A stretch of DNA of 64,000 nucleotides from Salibacterium salarium (GTDB lineage: Bacteria; Bacillota; Bacilli; Bacillales; Marinococcaceae): positions 930,001-994,000 of the forward strand of contig NZ_JAUSUM010000002.1 of assembly GCF_030813635.1 (NCBI RefSeq), given 5' to 3'. Both the position numbers and the translations under genes were made by a program. Below the pieces are notes generated by a model. That model saw only the letters and a program-made list of their open reading frames with translations. It searched no databases and was not told the DNA's origin. Within the stretch, counting starts at the first letter, position 1; every line of letters begins with the position of its first letter. Shown here one piece after another: positions 37,303-46,786 of this stretch.

Positions 37303-39646
37303 TTAAGAACATATACTATTTGTTGTATTTTGCTGCATTTGCTTGATATTTTTCACTTTTGTTTTATCGAATCGGATTTCTATTGCCCCTCCAATATCTG
37401 TCCTGAACACTTTCACCCCATTTTCTTTCAGCGTTTGTAATGTCTCTTCATGAGGATGACCAAACCTGTTACACGTTCCGGCAGAGATAAAAGCTGCCTT
37501 TGGCTGAATATGTTCAATAAACGGTTTACTTGAAGAAGTTTTACTTCCATGATGACCTACCTTAAGCAAATCCGTTTTTAAATTTGGATATTTTTTCAAA
37601 AGCTTTCTTTCTCCCTCTTCCTCTAAATCACCTGTGAATAGCCATTTGTATCCTTCGATGTCTGCCCTGATAACAACAGATCGACCGTTTCCCGGCTCCT
37701 CCTCTCCTTCAGGCAGCAAAATGTGAAAAATTGAGTCGCCTTCCCTCCAAATGTCTCCTTCTTTCCCCCATGTAATCGGTACTTGCTTCTCATTATGAAG
37801 GTATTCTAAAAATTGTATCTCTTCTTCTTTATACTCTTCTCCTTTGCCATAAATGACTTCGTGTATTTTCATTTCTTCGGCCGTTTTATATAGCCCTCCA
37901 TAATGATCCACGTCTCCATGTGTGACAATTAGTTTATTTATCGACGATATCCCTTTCGCCTTCAAATAAGGGACAATGACTCGGTCTCCCGGATCGTAAG
38001 GATTATTTTTTTCTTCCCATAGTTCTTTTGGAAACTGGATAGTACCTCCTCCGTCAATTAAGTACACTGCTTTTCTGTATGGCAATTCAATCAGTATACT
38101 ATCCCCTTGTCCAACATCTAATATTGTGATGTATCCATTTTTATCAACATAAGGGAGAATCATTTGAGCGAGGAGTACGGTGGCTAAAAGACTAATCGAT
38201 CCGTATAATTTCTTACCTACTCCATATTTTTCAAGCCGGTAAAATAAACAAAAAATAAAGATAGAAAGGAAACATAAAATAATTAAAGAAGGTTTTCCAG
38301 ACAAAAATTGAAGTCCGTTCCAAGATGCAGACCATTTTAATAAGTGATGGGCTTTATCTACTATAAAATCAAACGGTACAATTAGTATTGTAAATATAAG
38401 GGGAGAAATCAATGACACAATAAATAAGAGGAAAATGGAAGGTAATACAAAAAAAGGAAATAAAAGGTATAAAAAGAAGGTTTAAAATAAAACTGAGAAA
38501 CGAAAATTCATAAAAATGATAAAGGACAACGGGTAAAGCAGCGATTTGCGCGATAAATGTGACTAACAGAGAAGCTTCACGTTTCCTTTTAGATTTTAAT
38601 AACGGCCAAGACAATAACAAAGAACCGCTGATTAAAAAAGAAAGCTGAAATCCAACGTGAAAAATATAATACGGATGAAGAAACAATAGAAACATTATAA
38701 AAAATGCCAGTACTGAAAATGGATCACACCTCGCAAGCCCTGTTTTTCTCCATAGTAAAAATATTAATAACACAGAAGATGCGCGTATAACCGAAGGAGC
38801 AGCACCAGCTGTTAAAATATAAACGGGAAGCATGAATACAAGCACCCATTCACTCACTTCTCTAGTTAAACCAAGCCGGATCAACCCATAATATATAGTC
38901 GTCGATATCAGTCCGACGTGAAGCCCCGATACAGCTAATAAATGAATAAGACCCAACTTTTGATAATGGCTTTCCGTGTCAGCATCTAGCAAATGTCTTT
39001 CACCAAAAATAAGGGCCGCTGCTATACCTTTTAACGATGAAGGAAAAGTAGTATCAATCCACTGAATGCCATCGTGTCTCCACTTTTTTATTATATAAAA
39101 TATATGTCGTGTTTTATTCTCATTACAGTGAATATCGTCCATAGAAGACACTTCAAACGTCCAATGAATATATTTATATTTCAAGTAATCAGCGTAATGA
39201 AAAGCATAAAAATTGTTAGGAGGGGAAGGACGAATCATCTTACCTTCTAACGTACACTGTACGCCCGGAGAAAAATTTGCCAGAGAAAAAGTGTCTTTAT
39301 ATTCATCTAAAAAAAGGGTTACTGCTATTTTTTCGTCACGGTTGCTTTTTAACTCAAGTTGCACTTGATTTCCATCCCTATACGGACCATCGTGTATGAT
39401 TCCGTGCAGGATACTTTCATCTCCTTTAAATGTGGAGACATTCGTATGTTCTGTCCATTCGGCTCTCAGAAAAAATAAGATAAACACAATGAGCAACAAG
39501 GCAACAATGATTCGTATCTTTTTGAAAAAAATGATACCTAAAAGAAAGGCGGTCGCAATAGTAACAGCTGCTACGGTTACATGTTGAAACGACAAAATTA
39601 ACGCAACGATCGCAGTGACAGGATAATATATTATATTTTTACTCAA
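37303..39646 (-). pseudogene. comEC: ComEC DNA-uptake channel, split by a +1 frameshift
   Basis: ComEC forms the membrane channel for single-stranded DNA during transformation. Reading from 39646, the first frame gives the DUF4131 and Competence regions with many helices (for example GERHLLDADTESHYQKLGL, LLAVSGLHVGL). It runs in register to about residue 399 (FIPFISFF) and then derails into 26 unrelated residues. The correct continuation (VLPSIFLLFIVSLISPLIF) and the beta-lactamase-like domain (ILDVGQGDSIL, VTHGDVDHYGG, LLKVGHHGSKTSSS) lie one frame away, down to 37303. The register is lost at a run of seven T on the coding strand (38455-38449). With six T the gene encodes about 780 residues, close to the B. 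subtilis 776. It may be a true null allele, a slippage-corrected gene or a sequencing error. Confidence 0.9.
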
Positions 39647-39712
39647 AACATCACCTGACTTTTCAGTAACGTTTGTCCTAACTGTTATGACTCGTGTTTA
39701 AAATATCTTTCT

Positions 39713-40324
39713 TTAATCAGCAGTTATGAATTCATTGAGCTGTTCTAGGGACTTCTCACCAATACCTGACACAGACTGAAGATCCTCTTCTGATTGAAAT
39801 AAACCATGTTCCTCTCGATAACTTATAATTGCTTCCGCTTTTGCCGGTCCAACACCAGGCAGCGTTTCTAACTCTTCGCGATCGGCATAATTAATACGCA
39901 CTTTATCGTTTTGTTCAGAATTATTCGGATTTATTTCACTTTCCGTTCCTTGTTTTGGAACATAGATTATCATTTCATCATAGACCCGCTCTGCAAAGTT
40001 TACTTGTACCGGATCCGCATCTTCTAATAAACCGCCAGCTAAATCAATCGCATCAATCACTCTCTCTCCTTCCTTAATATCGTAAACACCAGGGGAATTC
40101 ACTTCCCCTTTCACATCAACGACAACATGTTGAACAACTTTATTTTCTTCCACTGATTCTTCCTTATCTGTCGTTTCACCAGTTGTTTCTGCTGATAATT
40201 CTTGTAAAAAATCTTCTTCCCTTTCCGTTTTATCTGTTTGAAAAAAGAATGAAATAGATAAACCTACGATAATAGATAGTGCGATAATACCTGTTACCAA
40301 GACAAAGGGTTGTTTCCATTTCAT
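39713..40324 (-). CDS. comEA: Competence DNA receptor ComEA
   Basis: A membrane-anchored double-stranded DNA receptor for transformation. One N-terminal helix (about 8-28) precedes an acidic linker, a SLBB-type beta-grasp domain (about 66-122, VDVKGEVNSPGVYDI) and a helix-hairpin-helix DNA-binding domain at the C-terminus (INYADREELETLPGVGPAKA and VSGIGEKSLEQL). Length is 203 residues. It is followed directly by comEC; the comEB gene that normally separates them is absent. Confidence 0.95.
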   Translation of the reverse strand: MKWKQPFVLVTGIIALSIIVGLSISFFFQTDKTEREEDFLQELSAETTGETTDKEESVEENKVVQHVVVDVKGEVNSPGVYDIKEGERVIDAIDLAGGLLEDADPVQVNFAERVYDEMIIYVPKQGTESEINPNNSEQNDKVRINYADREELETLPGVGPAKAEAIISYREEHGLFQSEEDLQSVSGIGEKSLEQLNEFITAD

Positions 40325-40346
40325 TTATTTTGCTCCTTTTAAAATG

Positions 40347-40374
40347 ATTGTAGAATGTTCAGTCGATTTGTCAC
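40347..40374 (-). promoter_or_regulatory. Candidate promoter of comEA
   Basis: GTGACA (40374-40369) and TACAAT (40352-40347) are 16 bp apart. I see no clear ComK box (AAAA-N5-TTTT pair) in this gap. Confidence 0.45.
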
Positions 40375-40428
40375 ATATAGTGTAGGGAAAAGCATGAAGT
40401 AGAAGAATGTCTTAAGGAGGGAATTAGT

Positions 40429-41265
40429 GTGACTAATATTGGTATCGTGGGCACTGGGAATATGGGAGGAATGTTGGCGGAAGTAATGATGAACCAACAA
40501 AGTATTCCTCAACAGCAAATGTACATTTATAATCGAACGAAAGAGAGGAGCACCGAACTACAGACAAGATATCCGAGCTTAAATATTACGCAGGATATAC
40601 GGGAATTACTTTCAAAAACCGAAACTGTATTCCTATGCGTAAGGCCCAATCAATATAAATCGTTGGTGAACGAATTAAAAAAACATTTAACTTTAGAGCA
40701 TATTGTAGCCACTATCACAAGTCCTGTATCGTTAAAAGACTTAGAAACACTTCCGGCAAGAAGAATAGTCAGAACAGTCCCGACTATACTCAATCGAACA
40801 GGAAAAGCACCATTATTATTGACATTTGGAAATCATTGGACGAACAAAGAAAAGACTTTATTTGAGCAGTGGCTCCAAACATTTTCTGAACCAATCTCTA
40901 TCACTGACGACACATTACGAATTTCGAGTGACTTCATAAGTTGCGGTCCTGCTTTTATCAGTTATTTACTCGAACAATTTATACTTGCTGGAGTGAAAGA
41001 AACAAATATTACTGTGGAGGATGCTGAAATCTTAACCGAGAAAATGATCGTCTCATACGGTCATTTGTTGGAGGAAGGTCATTTTAATTTTCAAGGATTA
41101 AGGGAAAAAGTAAATGTTCCAGGAGGTATCACGGGGAAAGGGCTAAAAGTATTAGAAAAATTCAGTGAAGGAATGTTTGAAGAGCTCATTCAAGAGACAC
41201 ACCACAAATATGCCGAAGACAAAAAAGAAATGGCTACACTCTTTCAGGGGAAGACAGACATGTAA
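40429..41265 (+). CDS. comER: ComER, pyrroline-5-carboxylate reductase-like protein
   Basis: A ProC-family protein encoded divergently from comEA; in Bacillus it influences sporulation and biofilm entry rather than proline synthesis. The N-terminal Rossmann loop GTGNMG (8-13) and the C-terminal helical dimer domain (PGGITGKGLKVLEKF) are present. The start is GTG at 40429 with AAGGAGG eight bases upstream. The 278 residues match ComER lengths. Catalytic activity as a reductase is uncertain. Confidence 0.9.
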   Translation: MTNIGIVGTGNMGGMLAEVMMNQQSIPQQQMYIYNRTKERSTELQTRYPSLNITQDIRELLSKTETVFLCVRPNQYKSLVNELKKHLTLEHIVATITSPVSLKDLETLPARRIVRTVPTILNRTGKAPLLLTFGNHWTNKEKTLFEQWLQTFSEPISITDDTLRISSDFISCGPAFISYLLEQFILAGVKETNITVEDAEILTEKMIVSYGHLLEEGHFNFQGLREKVNVPGGITGKGLKVLEKFSEGMFEELIQETHHKYAEDKKEMATLFQGKTDM

Positions 41266-41292
41266 CAAAGGCGGTTTCTACCGTCTTTGTTA
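41263..41292. terminator. Stem between convergent comER and yqeM
   Basis: TAACAAAG-G-CGG / CCG-T-CTTTGTTA, loop TTTCTA, starts in the comER stop and ends next to the yqeM stop. U-tracts are weak in both directions. Confidence 0.55.
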
Positions 41293-42066
41293 CTAGTTTA
41301 CTTCTTTTCTCGAATTTGTACAATCTTTTTTTGCTACAAAGAAAATTCTTTCGCTGTCTTCTGCCGGTTCGTCAAACGAAAAGTCGGCGTATATTCCAAT
41401 AACTTCAAAACCTGCTTCCTCTAAAAAAGTTTGATAAACGGGAATCGGAAATGTTTTTTGGACATGAAGTTCATCATGACGTTCATAATGCCCTTTCTGT
41501 TGTTTTATAAAAAAGGATAATTCATGTTCGACTTCCCCTTTTTCTTCTGTAGGAAAGGAATTCCATATATAAGAAACATCATCTGCTGCATCAGCAAAGC
41601 TAAAATCATGAAGGACATTCTCTACATAATAAAGAGAGTGAACATCAAAAATCAATGTTCCCCCTTTATTTAAATGGGTATAAAATGACTGAAAAGCCGT
41701 TCGTACATCATCTTCCTCTAGTAAATAATTCAAGGAATCACACAATACAACAATACTATCATAATCACCGCCCGCATGAATATTTCTCATATCTTGATGC
41801 AATAATAGCGGTTTATACCCTTGTTGCTCTGTTTTTGCTCTAGCAATCGACAACATATCTTCAGACATATCTAAACCATGAGCATTATACCCAGCTTGAA
41901 GCAGTGAATATAAAATGGTTCCAGTCCCACAGCCAACATCTAAAATAACTGGTGACGATTCACATTGCTTTTGAAAAACTTGCGTTAACCAATCCACCCA
42001 AGTCTTATAAGGGGCATCTTCCATCAAACAATCATATACACCAGCAAACGCGCTATATGTTTTCAT
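41293..42066 (-). CDS. yqeM: Class I SAM-dependent methyltransferase YqeM
   Basis: A predicted methyltransferase of unknown substrate. The SAM-binding motif I is VILDVGCGTGT (40-50), followed by GLDMSEDML and a motif near VVLCDSLNYLLE. The 257 residues fit the family. It is the last gene of the yqeG-yqeM operon, 16 bases downstream of rsfS, which suggests a link to ribosome or nucleotide metabolism only by context. Confidence 0.9.
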   Translation of the reverse strand: MKTYSAFAGVYDCLMEDAPYKTWVDWLTQVFQKQCESSPVILDVGCGTGTILYSLLQAGYNAHGLDMSEDMLSIARAKTEQQGYKPLLLHQDMRNIHAGGDYDSIVVLCDSLNYLLEEDDVRTAFQSFYTHLNKGGTLIFDVHSLYYVENVLHDFSFADAADDVSYIWNSFPTEEKGEVEHELSFFIKQQKGHYERHDELHVQKTFPIPVYQTFLEEAGFEVIGIYADFSFDEPAEDSERIFFVAKKDCTNSRKEVN

Positions 42067-42082
42067 TTTTGGGGGGTCTCCT

Positions 42083-42445
42083 CTACGTTGAAACTGTATC
42101 TAACTGTACTTGCGATGCATCTCCCCAAAGTTTTTCCAAGTTATAGTAATGACGTTCATCCTTATGGAAAACATGCACAATAACATCGCCTAAATCAATA
42201 AGAATCCACTTTGCCTCATCGAAACCTTCGAGCCTTTTTACTTCTTGCTCTTGTTCTTGTGCTTTCTTTTTTATATCTCGAGCTATAGCCTGTACTTGCT
42301 TATGAGAATTACCTTGCCCTATCAAAAAATAATCTGCAATAAGAGAAATTCCTCTCATATCCAAGGCAACTAAATGCTCTGCTTTTTTTTCATCCGCTGC
42401 ATTTGCAGCCAGTTCTAACAGTTCTTTACCTTCCATTCGATTCAT
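42083..42445 (-). CDS. rsfS: Ribosomal silencing factor RsfS
   Basis: Binds protein uL14 on the 50S subunit and blocks subunit joining in slow growth. The 120-residue DUF143 fold is seen in LDMRGISLIADYFLIGQGNS and GDVIVHVFHKDERHYYNLEKLWGDA. Its start lies 20 bases inside yqeK. The first ATG is three to four bases from GGAGG and a second four codons on is 12 bases away, so the exact start is uncertain. Confidence 0.94.
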   Translation of the reverse strand: MNRMEGKELLELAANAADEKKAEHLVALDMRGISLIADYFLIGQGNSHKQVQAIARDIKKKAQEQEQEVKRLEGFDEAKWILIDLGDVIVHVFHKDERHYYNLEKLWGDASQVQLDTVST

Positions 42446-43019
42446 CAGCCTCCATTTTTTTCTTTTTTAAAATCATATCATTATAGGTGGAGAGTGTTTC
42501 CGGAAAAACAGGTTGATTTTTTTTCATTAAAAATGTGATGGTATTGCGAAGTGCCATAATAATTGCTCCATCTATACTGCGTTTTGCTTCTTCCCTTGTT
42601 TCTTCAACACTCGGAAATTTTCTGTTCGGTTCAATATAATCAGCCAAAAATATAACCTTTTCCATGGCACTCATATTTACTTTTCCTGTAGTATGCCAAT
42701 AGATTGCCGATAGTATTTCCTCATCACTAATTCCGATTTCTTTTTCTACTAAATAAGAACCTGCAGGGGCATGAAGCAATTCATCCCCGTATGTAATGAA
42801 CTTATTATCCCAATTTTGATCTGTGATAATTTGCCGCATTTCTTGTTTAGGACGAAATTTAGCATAATCATGAAAAATCGCTGCTAATTCCACTTTTTCA
42901 TGATCAACGTCTTCTCTTTCCGCTAATTTCAATGCACTGTCCCTTACCCCTAATGTATGAACATAACGGTGTTCTGTCAAATGTGGTTTCACTAATTCTA
43001 ATGCTTCTTTTCTATCCAT
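42426..43019 (-). CDS. yqeK: HD-domain diadenosine tetraphosphatase YqeK
   Basis: A symmetric Ap4A hydrolase of the HD superfamily, which protects cells under heat or oxidative stress. Metal residues H21, H50 and D51 (in VHTLGVRD and AAIFHDYAKF) are visible, with later histidines in LLHAPAGSYL and IYWHTTG. The length is 197 residues. Its ATG overlaps the nadD stop by eight bases (ATGGATAG), and it is followed by overlapping rsfS, as in other Bacillaceae. Confidence 0.94.
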   Translation of the reverse strand: MDRKEALELVKPHLTEHRYVHTLGVRDSALKLAEREDVDHEKVELAAIFHDYAKFRPKQEMRQIITDQNWDNKFITYGDELLHAPAGSYLVEKEIGISDEEILSAIYWHTTGKVNMSAMEKVIFLADYIEPNRKFPSVEETREEAKRSIDGAIIMALRNTITFLMKKNQPVFPETLSTYNDMILKKKKMEADESNGR

Positions 43020-43590
43020 AAATATTTTTCTCCTTAATAAACTTCCAAACGGAGTCAGGAATATAGTAACGGATATTTTTCCCTGATTGATGTCTTTCCC
43101 TTACAACTGTTGAAGAAATATCAACTTGTGGCATTTTTATATATTTCATTTCTTTTAAGTCAATTGGTTGAATCGAATAACCGGGACGATCAATGACTGC
43201 GAATGTTACTAAGTTTTTAAGCTTCTCAATGTCCTTCCATAAATGAAGCTGCTCCGCCATGTCTCCACCAATGATAAAATAAAATGACGTTTCAGGGTGG
43301 GCCGTTTTTAACGCCTCTACCGTTTCTAATGTGTAAGAAGGCCCTTTTCTTTCCAATTCAATTGTAGATACTTGAAACTGATTGTTTCCCTCAATCGCTT
43401 TTTCTGTCATTTCTAAACGTTCTGCTGGAGTCGCCATATGTTCTCTCGTTTTATGAGGAGGAGAATATACAGGTATAAACCAGACTTCATCTAATTGAAG
43501 AACCGTTAAAGCTTCCTGAGCTATCATCAAGTGGGCATTATGAGGCGGATCAAATGTTCCGCCAAATAAGCCGATTTTCGTATGCATCAT
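43012..43590 (-). CDS. nadD: Nicotinate-nucleotide adenylyltransferase
   Basis: Makes deamido-NAD from nicotinate mononucleotide and ATP, an essential NAD step. The nucleotidyltransferase signature GGTFDPPHNAH (10-20) and the C-terminal ISSTVVRER motif are intact. At 192 residues it is full length. Two consecutive ATGs are possible starts. It is placed between yhbY and yqeK. Confidence 0.96.
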   Translation of the reverse strand: MMHTKIGLFGGTFDPPHNAHLMIAQEALTVLQLDEVWFIPVYSPPHKTREHMATPAERLEMTEKAIEGNNQFQVSTIELERKGPSYTLETVEALKTAHPETSFYFIIGGDMAEQLHLWKDIEKLKNLVTFAVIDRPGYSIQPIDLKEMKYIKMPQVDISSTVVRERHQSGKNIRYYIPDSVWKFIKEKNIYG

Positions 43591-43603
43591 TTATACCCCT
43601 TTT

Positions 43604-43897
43604 TTACGAAGGCAGTTCAATCGTTTTATTTTCAACAGATTCTTTATACAATACAATGGTGTTGCCGATGATTTGCACAACTTCGGCTTTTGCTCCTGAT
43701 GAAAGAAGATTTGCAACCGACTTCTTATCATCCATACAATTTTGTAAAATATTCAATTTTATAAGTTCTCTAGCTTCCAAAGCATCTGCCGTTTGTTTGA
43801 TTAAATTCTCACTCACCCCTGATTTACCAATTTGAAAGATAGGTTTCATCGAGTGAGCTCTACTTCGTAAATAACGTTTTTGTTTACCGGTTAACAA
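43604..43897 (-). CDS. yhbY: CRM-domain RNA-binding protein YhbY
   Basis: A small RNA-binding protein associated with pre-50S ribosomal particles. The CRM motif region LRSRAHSMKPIFQIGKSGVS and the GNTIVLYK end are present; length is 97 residues. The TTG at 43897 is used because GGAGGG lies eight bases upstream, and it begins two bases after the aroE stop. Confidence 0.94.
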   Translation of the reverse strand: MLTGKQKRYLRSRAHSMKPIFQIGKSGVSENLIKQTADALEARELIKLNILQNCMDDKKSVANLLSSGAKAEVVQIIGNTIVLYKESVENKTIELPS

Positions 43898-43899
43898 GT

Positions 43900-44754
43900 T
43901 TATTTCCCTCCAAGATGTTGCATTACAACATCATTCATTCTATTTAAATCAGGCCATACACCAGTCCATTTATAAAAAGCAAAAGCACCTTGTCCTACAA
44001 ACATACCTACACCATTTAAAGTGTCAGCACCATTACTCTCTGCTTCAGCAAGCCACTTTGTTTTTAAAGGATTATAAATCAAATCACTGCACAAACAGTT
44101 TTCTTTCAGATTATCGGTCCTCCATGGTGTTTTATCTGTTTCAGGTGACATACCTACCGAGGTTGTATTTATGATAATATCATAAGCAGGAGTTTCCTTT
44201 TCTGCCTCCTCTGTCGTTAGTACACTTATATTTGAATGGTGAGGCACACGCTCTTTCAAAGATTCTGCTTTAGAATACGTTCGATTGGTTATCGCCAAAT
44301 GACGCACTCCCTCGAAGGATAGCGCTGTTACGACAGCTCTTGCAGCACCACCAGCACCAATCACTAATATATTCGAATCCTTTAAAGTATCTCCGGTTTT
44401 GTTCAACAATGATTCAACATAACCGCGACCATCAGTATTATATCCTATCCATTTATCATTTTGGTTGACCACAGTATTCACAGCTCCAATGATCTGAGCT
44501 TCTTCATCCACTTCATCAAGGTATTTCATCACTTCAATTTTATGGGGAACAGTCACGTTAAAACCTGAAATACCCAGCGCCTTAAATCCTTCTACCGCCT
44601 CTTTCAAATTTTCCGGAAGAACATTGAAAGCATGGTAAAAGAAAGGAAAATCATGATTTGAAAATTGATCGTTTTGCATAACTGGTGATAACGAATGTCC
44701 AATCGGATAACCAAGCAGCCCAAATAACTTTTCTGCTCTCATCTCATCTATCAT
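43900..44754 (-). CDS. aroE: Shikimate dehydrogenase (NADP+)
   Basis: Reduces 3-dehydroshikimate to shikimate in aromatic amino-acid synthesis. The N-terminal substrate domain shows LLGYPIGHSLSPVMQN and FNVTVPHKIEVMKYLDEV (catalytic lysine in VPHK), and the nucleotide-binding loop is VIGAGGAARAV. The ATG at 44754 overlaps the yqeH stop by one base and gives 284 residues; the longer open frame upstream lies inside yqeH. It is an operon member between yqeH and yhbY. Confidence 0.95.
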   Translation of the reverse strand: MIDEMRAEKLFGLLGYPIGHSLSPVMQNDQFSNHDFPFFYHAFNVLPENLKEAVEGFKALGISGFNVTVPHKIEVMKYLDEVDEEAQIIGAVNTVVNQNDKWIGYNTDGRGYVESLLNKTGDTLKDSNILVIGAGGAARAVVTALSFEGVRHLAITNRTYSKAESLKERVPHHSNISVLTTEEAEKETPAYDIIINTTSVGMSPETDKTPWRTDNLKENCLCSDLIYNPLKTKWLAEAESNGADTLNGVGMFVGQGAFAFYKWTGVWPDLNRMNDVVMQHLGGK

Positions 44755-45863
44755 TATATTATCGCCTCTCTTATTGAAACTCCTGCTCCTTTTGGAGCAT
44801 AAACCGTTATGTCGGCACCAGGGTTTACAACGGTAATCCAACCTAAACCAGAAATAACAACATCTATTTTTTCCTGTTTAATGTGAAAGGAATGAGCTAC
44901 AAATTCCGGCATATGCTGCAATGTTTCTTTACTAGGAGGTGCGAGCATGTCACCTGCTTTAGCCGCATAAAGGTCATCTGCCTTTTCTAATTTTGTGCGG
45001 TGAATGAGTAGATCATTGGCAAAAAACGCAACAAAAGAGTTCGGTTCTCCTTTTGTAAAATCCAGTCGAGCCAATCCGGCAATAAACAATGATTGCTGTT
45101 CATTTAATTGATAAACTCTTGGTTTGATTTCTTTAGCCGGTGTCATTTGCTTCAATTCTTTATTATTTACAAAATGAGCCATCTGCTTATTATTAATAAT
45201 ACCAGGTGTATCATAAAGCTTACTACCATCATCAAGTGGTATATCAATCATATCAAGCGTTGTCCCAGGGAAATAAGAAGTAGTAATTAATTGTTCTTCA
45301 TCGCCACCAAATTGTTGAATTAATACATTGATAAAAGTCGATTTTCCTACATTCGTACAACCAGTTATGTAGACATCCTTTCCTCCTCGCAATGCATCTA
45401 TTTTAGAAGCGGACTCTTCTACACTTCGCTTTTTTTCGGCACTAATTAACAATACATCTCTTACTTTCAAACCTTGTTCTTTCGCTTCTCTTCTGACCCA
45501 GTCTTTCAGTTTGTTTTCATTAACTGATTTCGGCAGTAAATCAATTTTATTAACTAATAAAAGAACATCATTACTACCGACATACCTTTGAAAACCCGGA
45601 ATCCAGCTTCCCTCAAAATCAAAAACGTCCACGATTTTGACGACTAACGCCTTACGTTTCCCTAACTCATGAAGCTTATTTGTAAAATCAGTATTCTCTA
45701 AAGGTACGTCTTGCACTTCATTGTAATGTTTCAGACGAAAACAACGCTGGCATATAACAACTTCTCTTTCCAAAGCTGATGGTGGGGTGTAACCAGCTTG
45801 TGTTTGATCATCCGTTTGAATAGCTGCACCACAGCCTGCACATATTAAATCTTCTTGACTCAT
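44754..45863 (-). CDS. yqeH: Ribosome biogenesis GTPase YqeH
   Basis: A circularly permuted GTPase needed for 30S assembly. An N-terminal zinc knuckle has C8, C11, C38 and C41. The permuted order is visible: G4 (NKIDLLPKS) comes before G1 (TGCTNVGKST), then G3 (DTPGI). The ATG at 45863 lies seven bases from GGAGG and gives 369 residues; upstream in-frame ATG/GTG codons overlap that site. It is second gene of the operon, two bases after yqeG. Confidence 0.95.
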   Translation of the reverse strand: MSQEDLICAGCGAAIQTDDQTQAGYTPPSALEREVVICQRCFRLKHYNEVQDVPLENTDFTNKLHELGKRKALVVKIVDVFDFEGSWIPGFQRYVGSNDVLLLVNKIDLLPKSVNENKLKDWVRREAKEQGLKVRDVLLISAEKKRSVEESASKIDALRGGKDVYITGCTNVGKSTFINVLIQQFGGDEEQLITTSYFPGTTLDMIDIPLDDGSKLYDTPGIINNKQMAHFVNNKELKQMTPAKEIKPRVYQLNEQQSLFIAGLARLDFTKGEPNSFVAFFANDLLIHRTKLEKADDLYAAKAGDMLAPPSKETLQHMPEFVAHSFHIKQEKIDVVISGLGWITVVNPGADITVYAPKGAGVSIREAII

Positions 45864-45865
45864 CT

Positions 45866-46381
45866 TCATTCCTCCCACTGTATAAGACCTTTTCGTTTTA
45901 GCTTGCTAAGTACTCTTCTTTCAACTTTTCTATTCAACTTCGTAAAAAAACCGTCACCTTTTCCTACAGGAACGACTAAAACAGTATAAAAACCAGCTCT
46001 ATTACCGCCAACGACGTCAGTTAATACTTGGTCTCCCATGACAACGACTTCGCTTTTTTTTAATCCCATGTTTTTGCAAGCCTTACGAAAGGCTTTCCCC
46101 ATAGGCTTTTTTGCAGAATGAATAAATTGAATACCTGTAGGTTCCGAAAAGGTACTAACACGTTCTTTATTATTATTGGAAACAATGGTGACTTGAAACC
46201 CCTGCTGTTTAACAAAATACATCCAATCAAGCAACTCGGGAGTAGCTTCAGGTCTATCCCACTCTACCAATGTGTTATCAAGGTCCGTAATAATACCTTT
46301 AATGTTTCGTTTGGTTAAATCCTCAAGATTTAAGTCATATACGGAAGGTAAATATTCATTAGGTACGAAGTACTTAAACAC
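45866..46381 (-). CDS. yqeG: HAD-family phosphatase YqeG
   Basis: A HAD-IIIA phosphatase of the YqeG family; the bacterial substrate is not known, although mitochondrial relatives act on phosphatidylglycerophosphate. The nucleophile motif is TDLDNTLVEWD (D33 and D35), with VSNN as motif II and KPMGKAF and GDQVLTDVVGG as motifs III/IV. The start is GTG at 46381 with AAGGAG upstream. It leads the eight-gene yqeG-yqeM operon. Confidence 0.93.
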   Translation of the reverse strand: MFKYFVPNEYLPSVYDLNLEDLTKRNIKGIITDLDNTLVEWDRPEATPELLDWMYFVKQQGFQVTIVSNNNKERVSTFSEPTGIQFIHSAKKPMGKAFRKACKNMGLKKSEVVVMGDQVLTDVVGGNRAGFYTVLVVPVGKGDGFFTKLNRKVERRVLSKLKRKGLIQWEE

Positions 46382-46433
46382 AGCGCAACTCCTTCCTTTT
46401 TATATGTTACGTACAAACATCCACTAAACTGAA

Positions 46434-46462
46434 AGTATATCGTTAATGGCTTCTTTTTTCAA
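46434..46462 (-). promoter_or_regulatory. Promoter of the yqeG operon
   Basis: TTGAAA (46462-46457) and TATACT (46439-46434) lie 17 bp apart, with a leader of about 45 bases. Confidence 0.7.
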
Positions 46463-46511
46463 ACCATTTAGATACCGAAAAGTTTTCGACATATTTTGGA
46501 ATTGACGCAAA

Positions 46512-46612
46512 TGTGGATAACTTTTTTGATTTTCCAAAATCCTTTTAAATTCATCATTCGAGTATATTTTTTGTTATTTATGAACAACTTATCCACGGAT
46601 GAATGTGGATAA
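46512..46612. promoter_or_regulatory. DnaA-box cluster between yqeG and sda
   Basis: Two perfect DnaA boxes are present as TGTGGATAA (46512-46520 and 46604-46612), with a third, TTATCCACG (46589-46597), in the opposite orientation. They lie in the 405-base gap between the divergent yqeG and sda promoters, with the pair at 46589-46612 ending about 20 bases ahead of the sda -35. DnaA binding upstream of sda is established in B. subtilis. Confidence 0.85.
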
Positions 46613-46632
46613 AACGAACGGTTGTTCTCTTC

Positions 46633-46661
46633 TTGACACCATGATACACTGACTATACAAT
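46633..46661 (+). promoter_or_regulatory. Promoter of sda
   Basis: TTGACA and TACAAT are spaced by 17 bp. The start site (about 46668) falls in a short hairpin GTTGG-AAAAA-CCAAC (46664-46678). Confidence 0.8.
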
Positions 46662-46786
46662 CAGTTGGAAAAACCAACCTGTTCCTATTTTTTCAAACGT
46701 ACATCTATATGAGATTGCAAACATAAACATGCACATTTGTTTCACTATTACATTTTTTGCTGATCAAGGAGGTGTTTTGTCTTCTC

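Noticed and set aside
37058-37312. 84-codon minus-strand frame opposite yqzM
   Set aside because: It spans the yqzM terminator and the antisense of the convincing yqzM gene.
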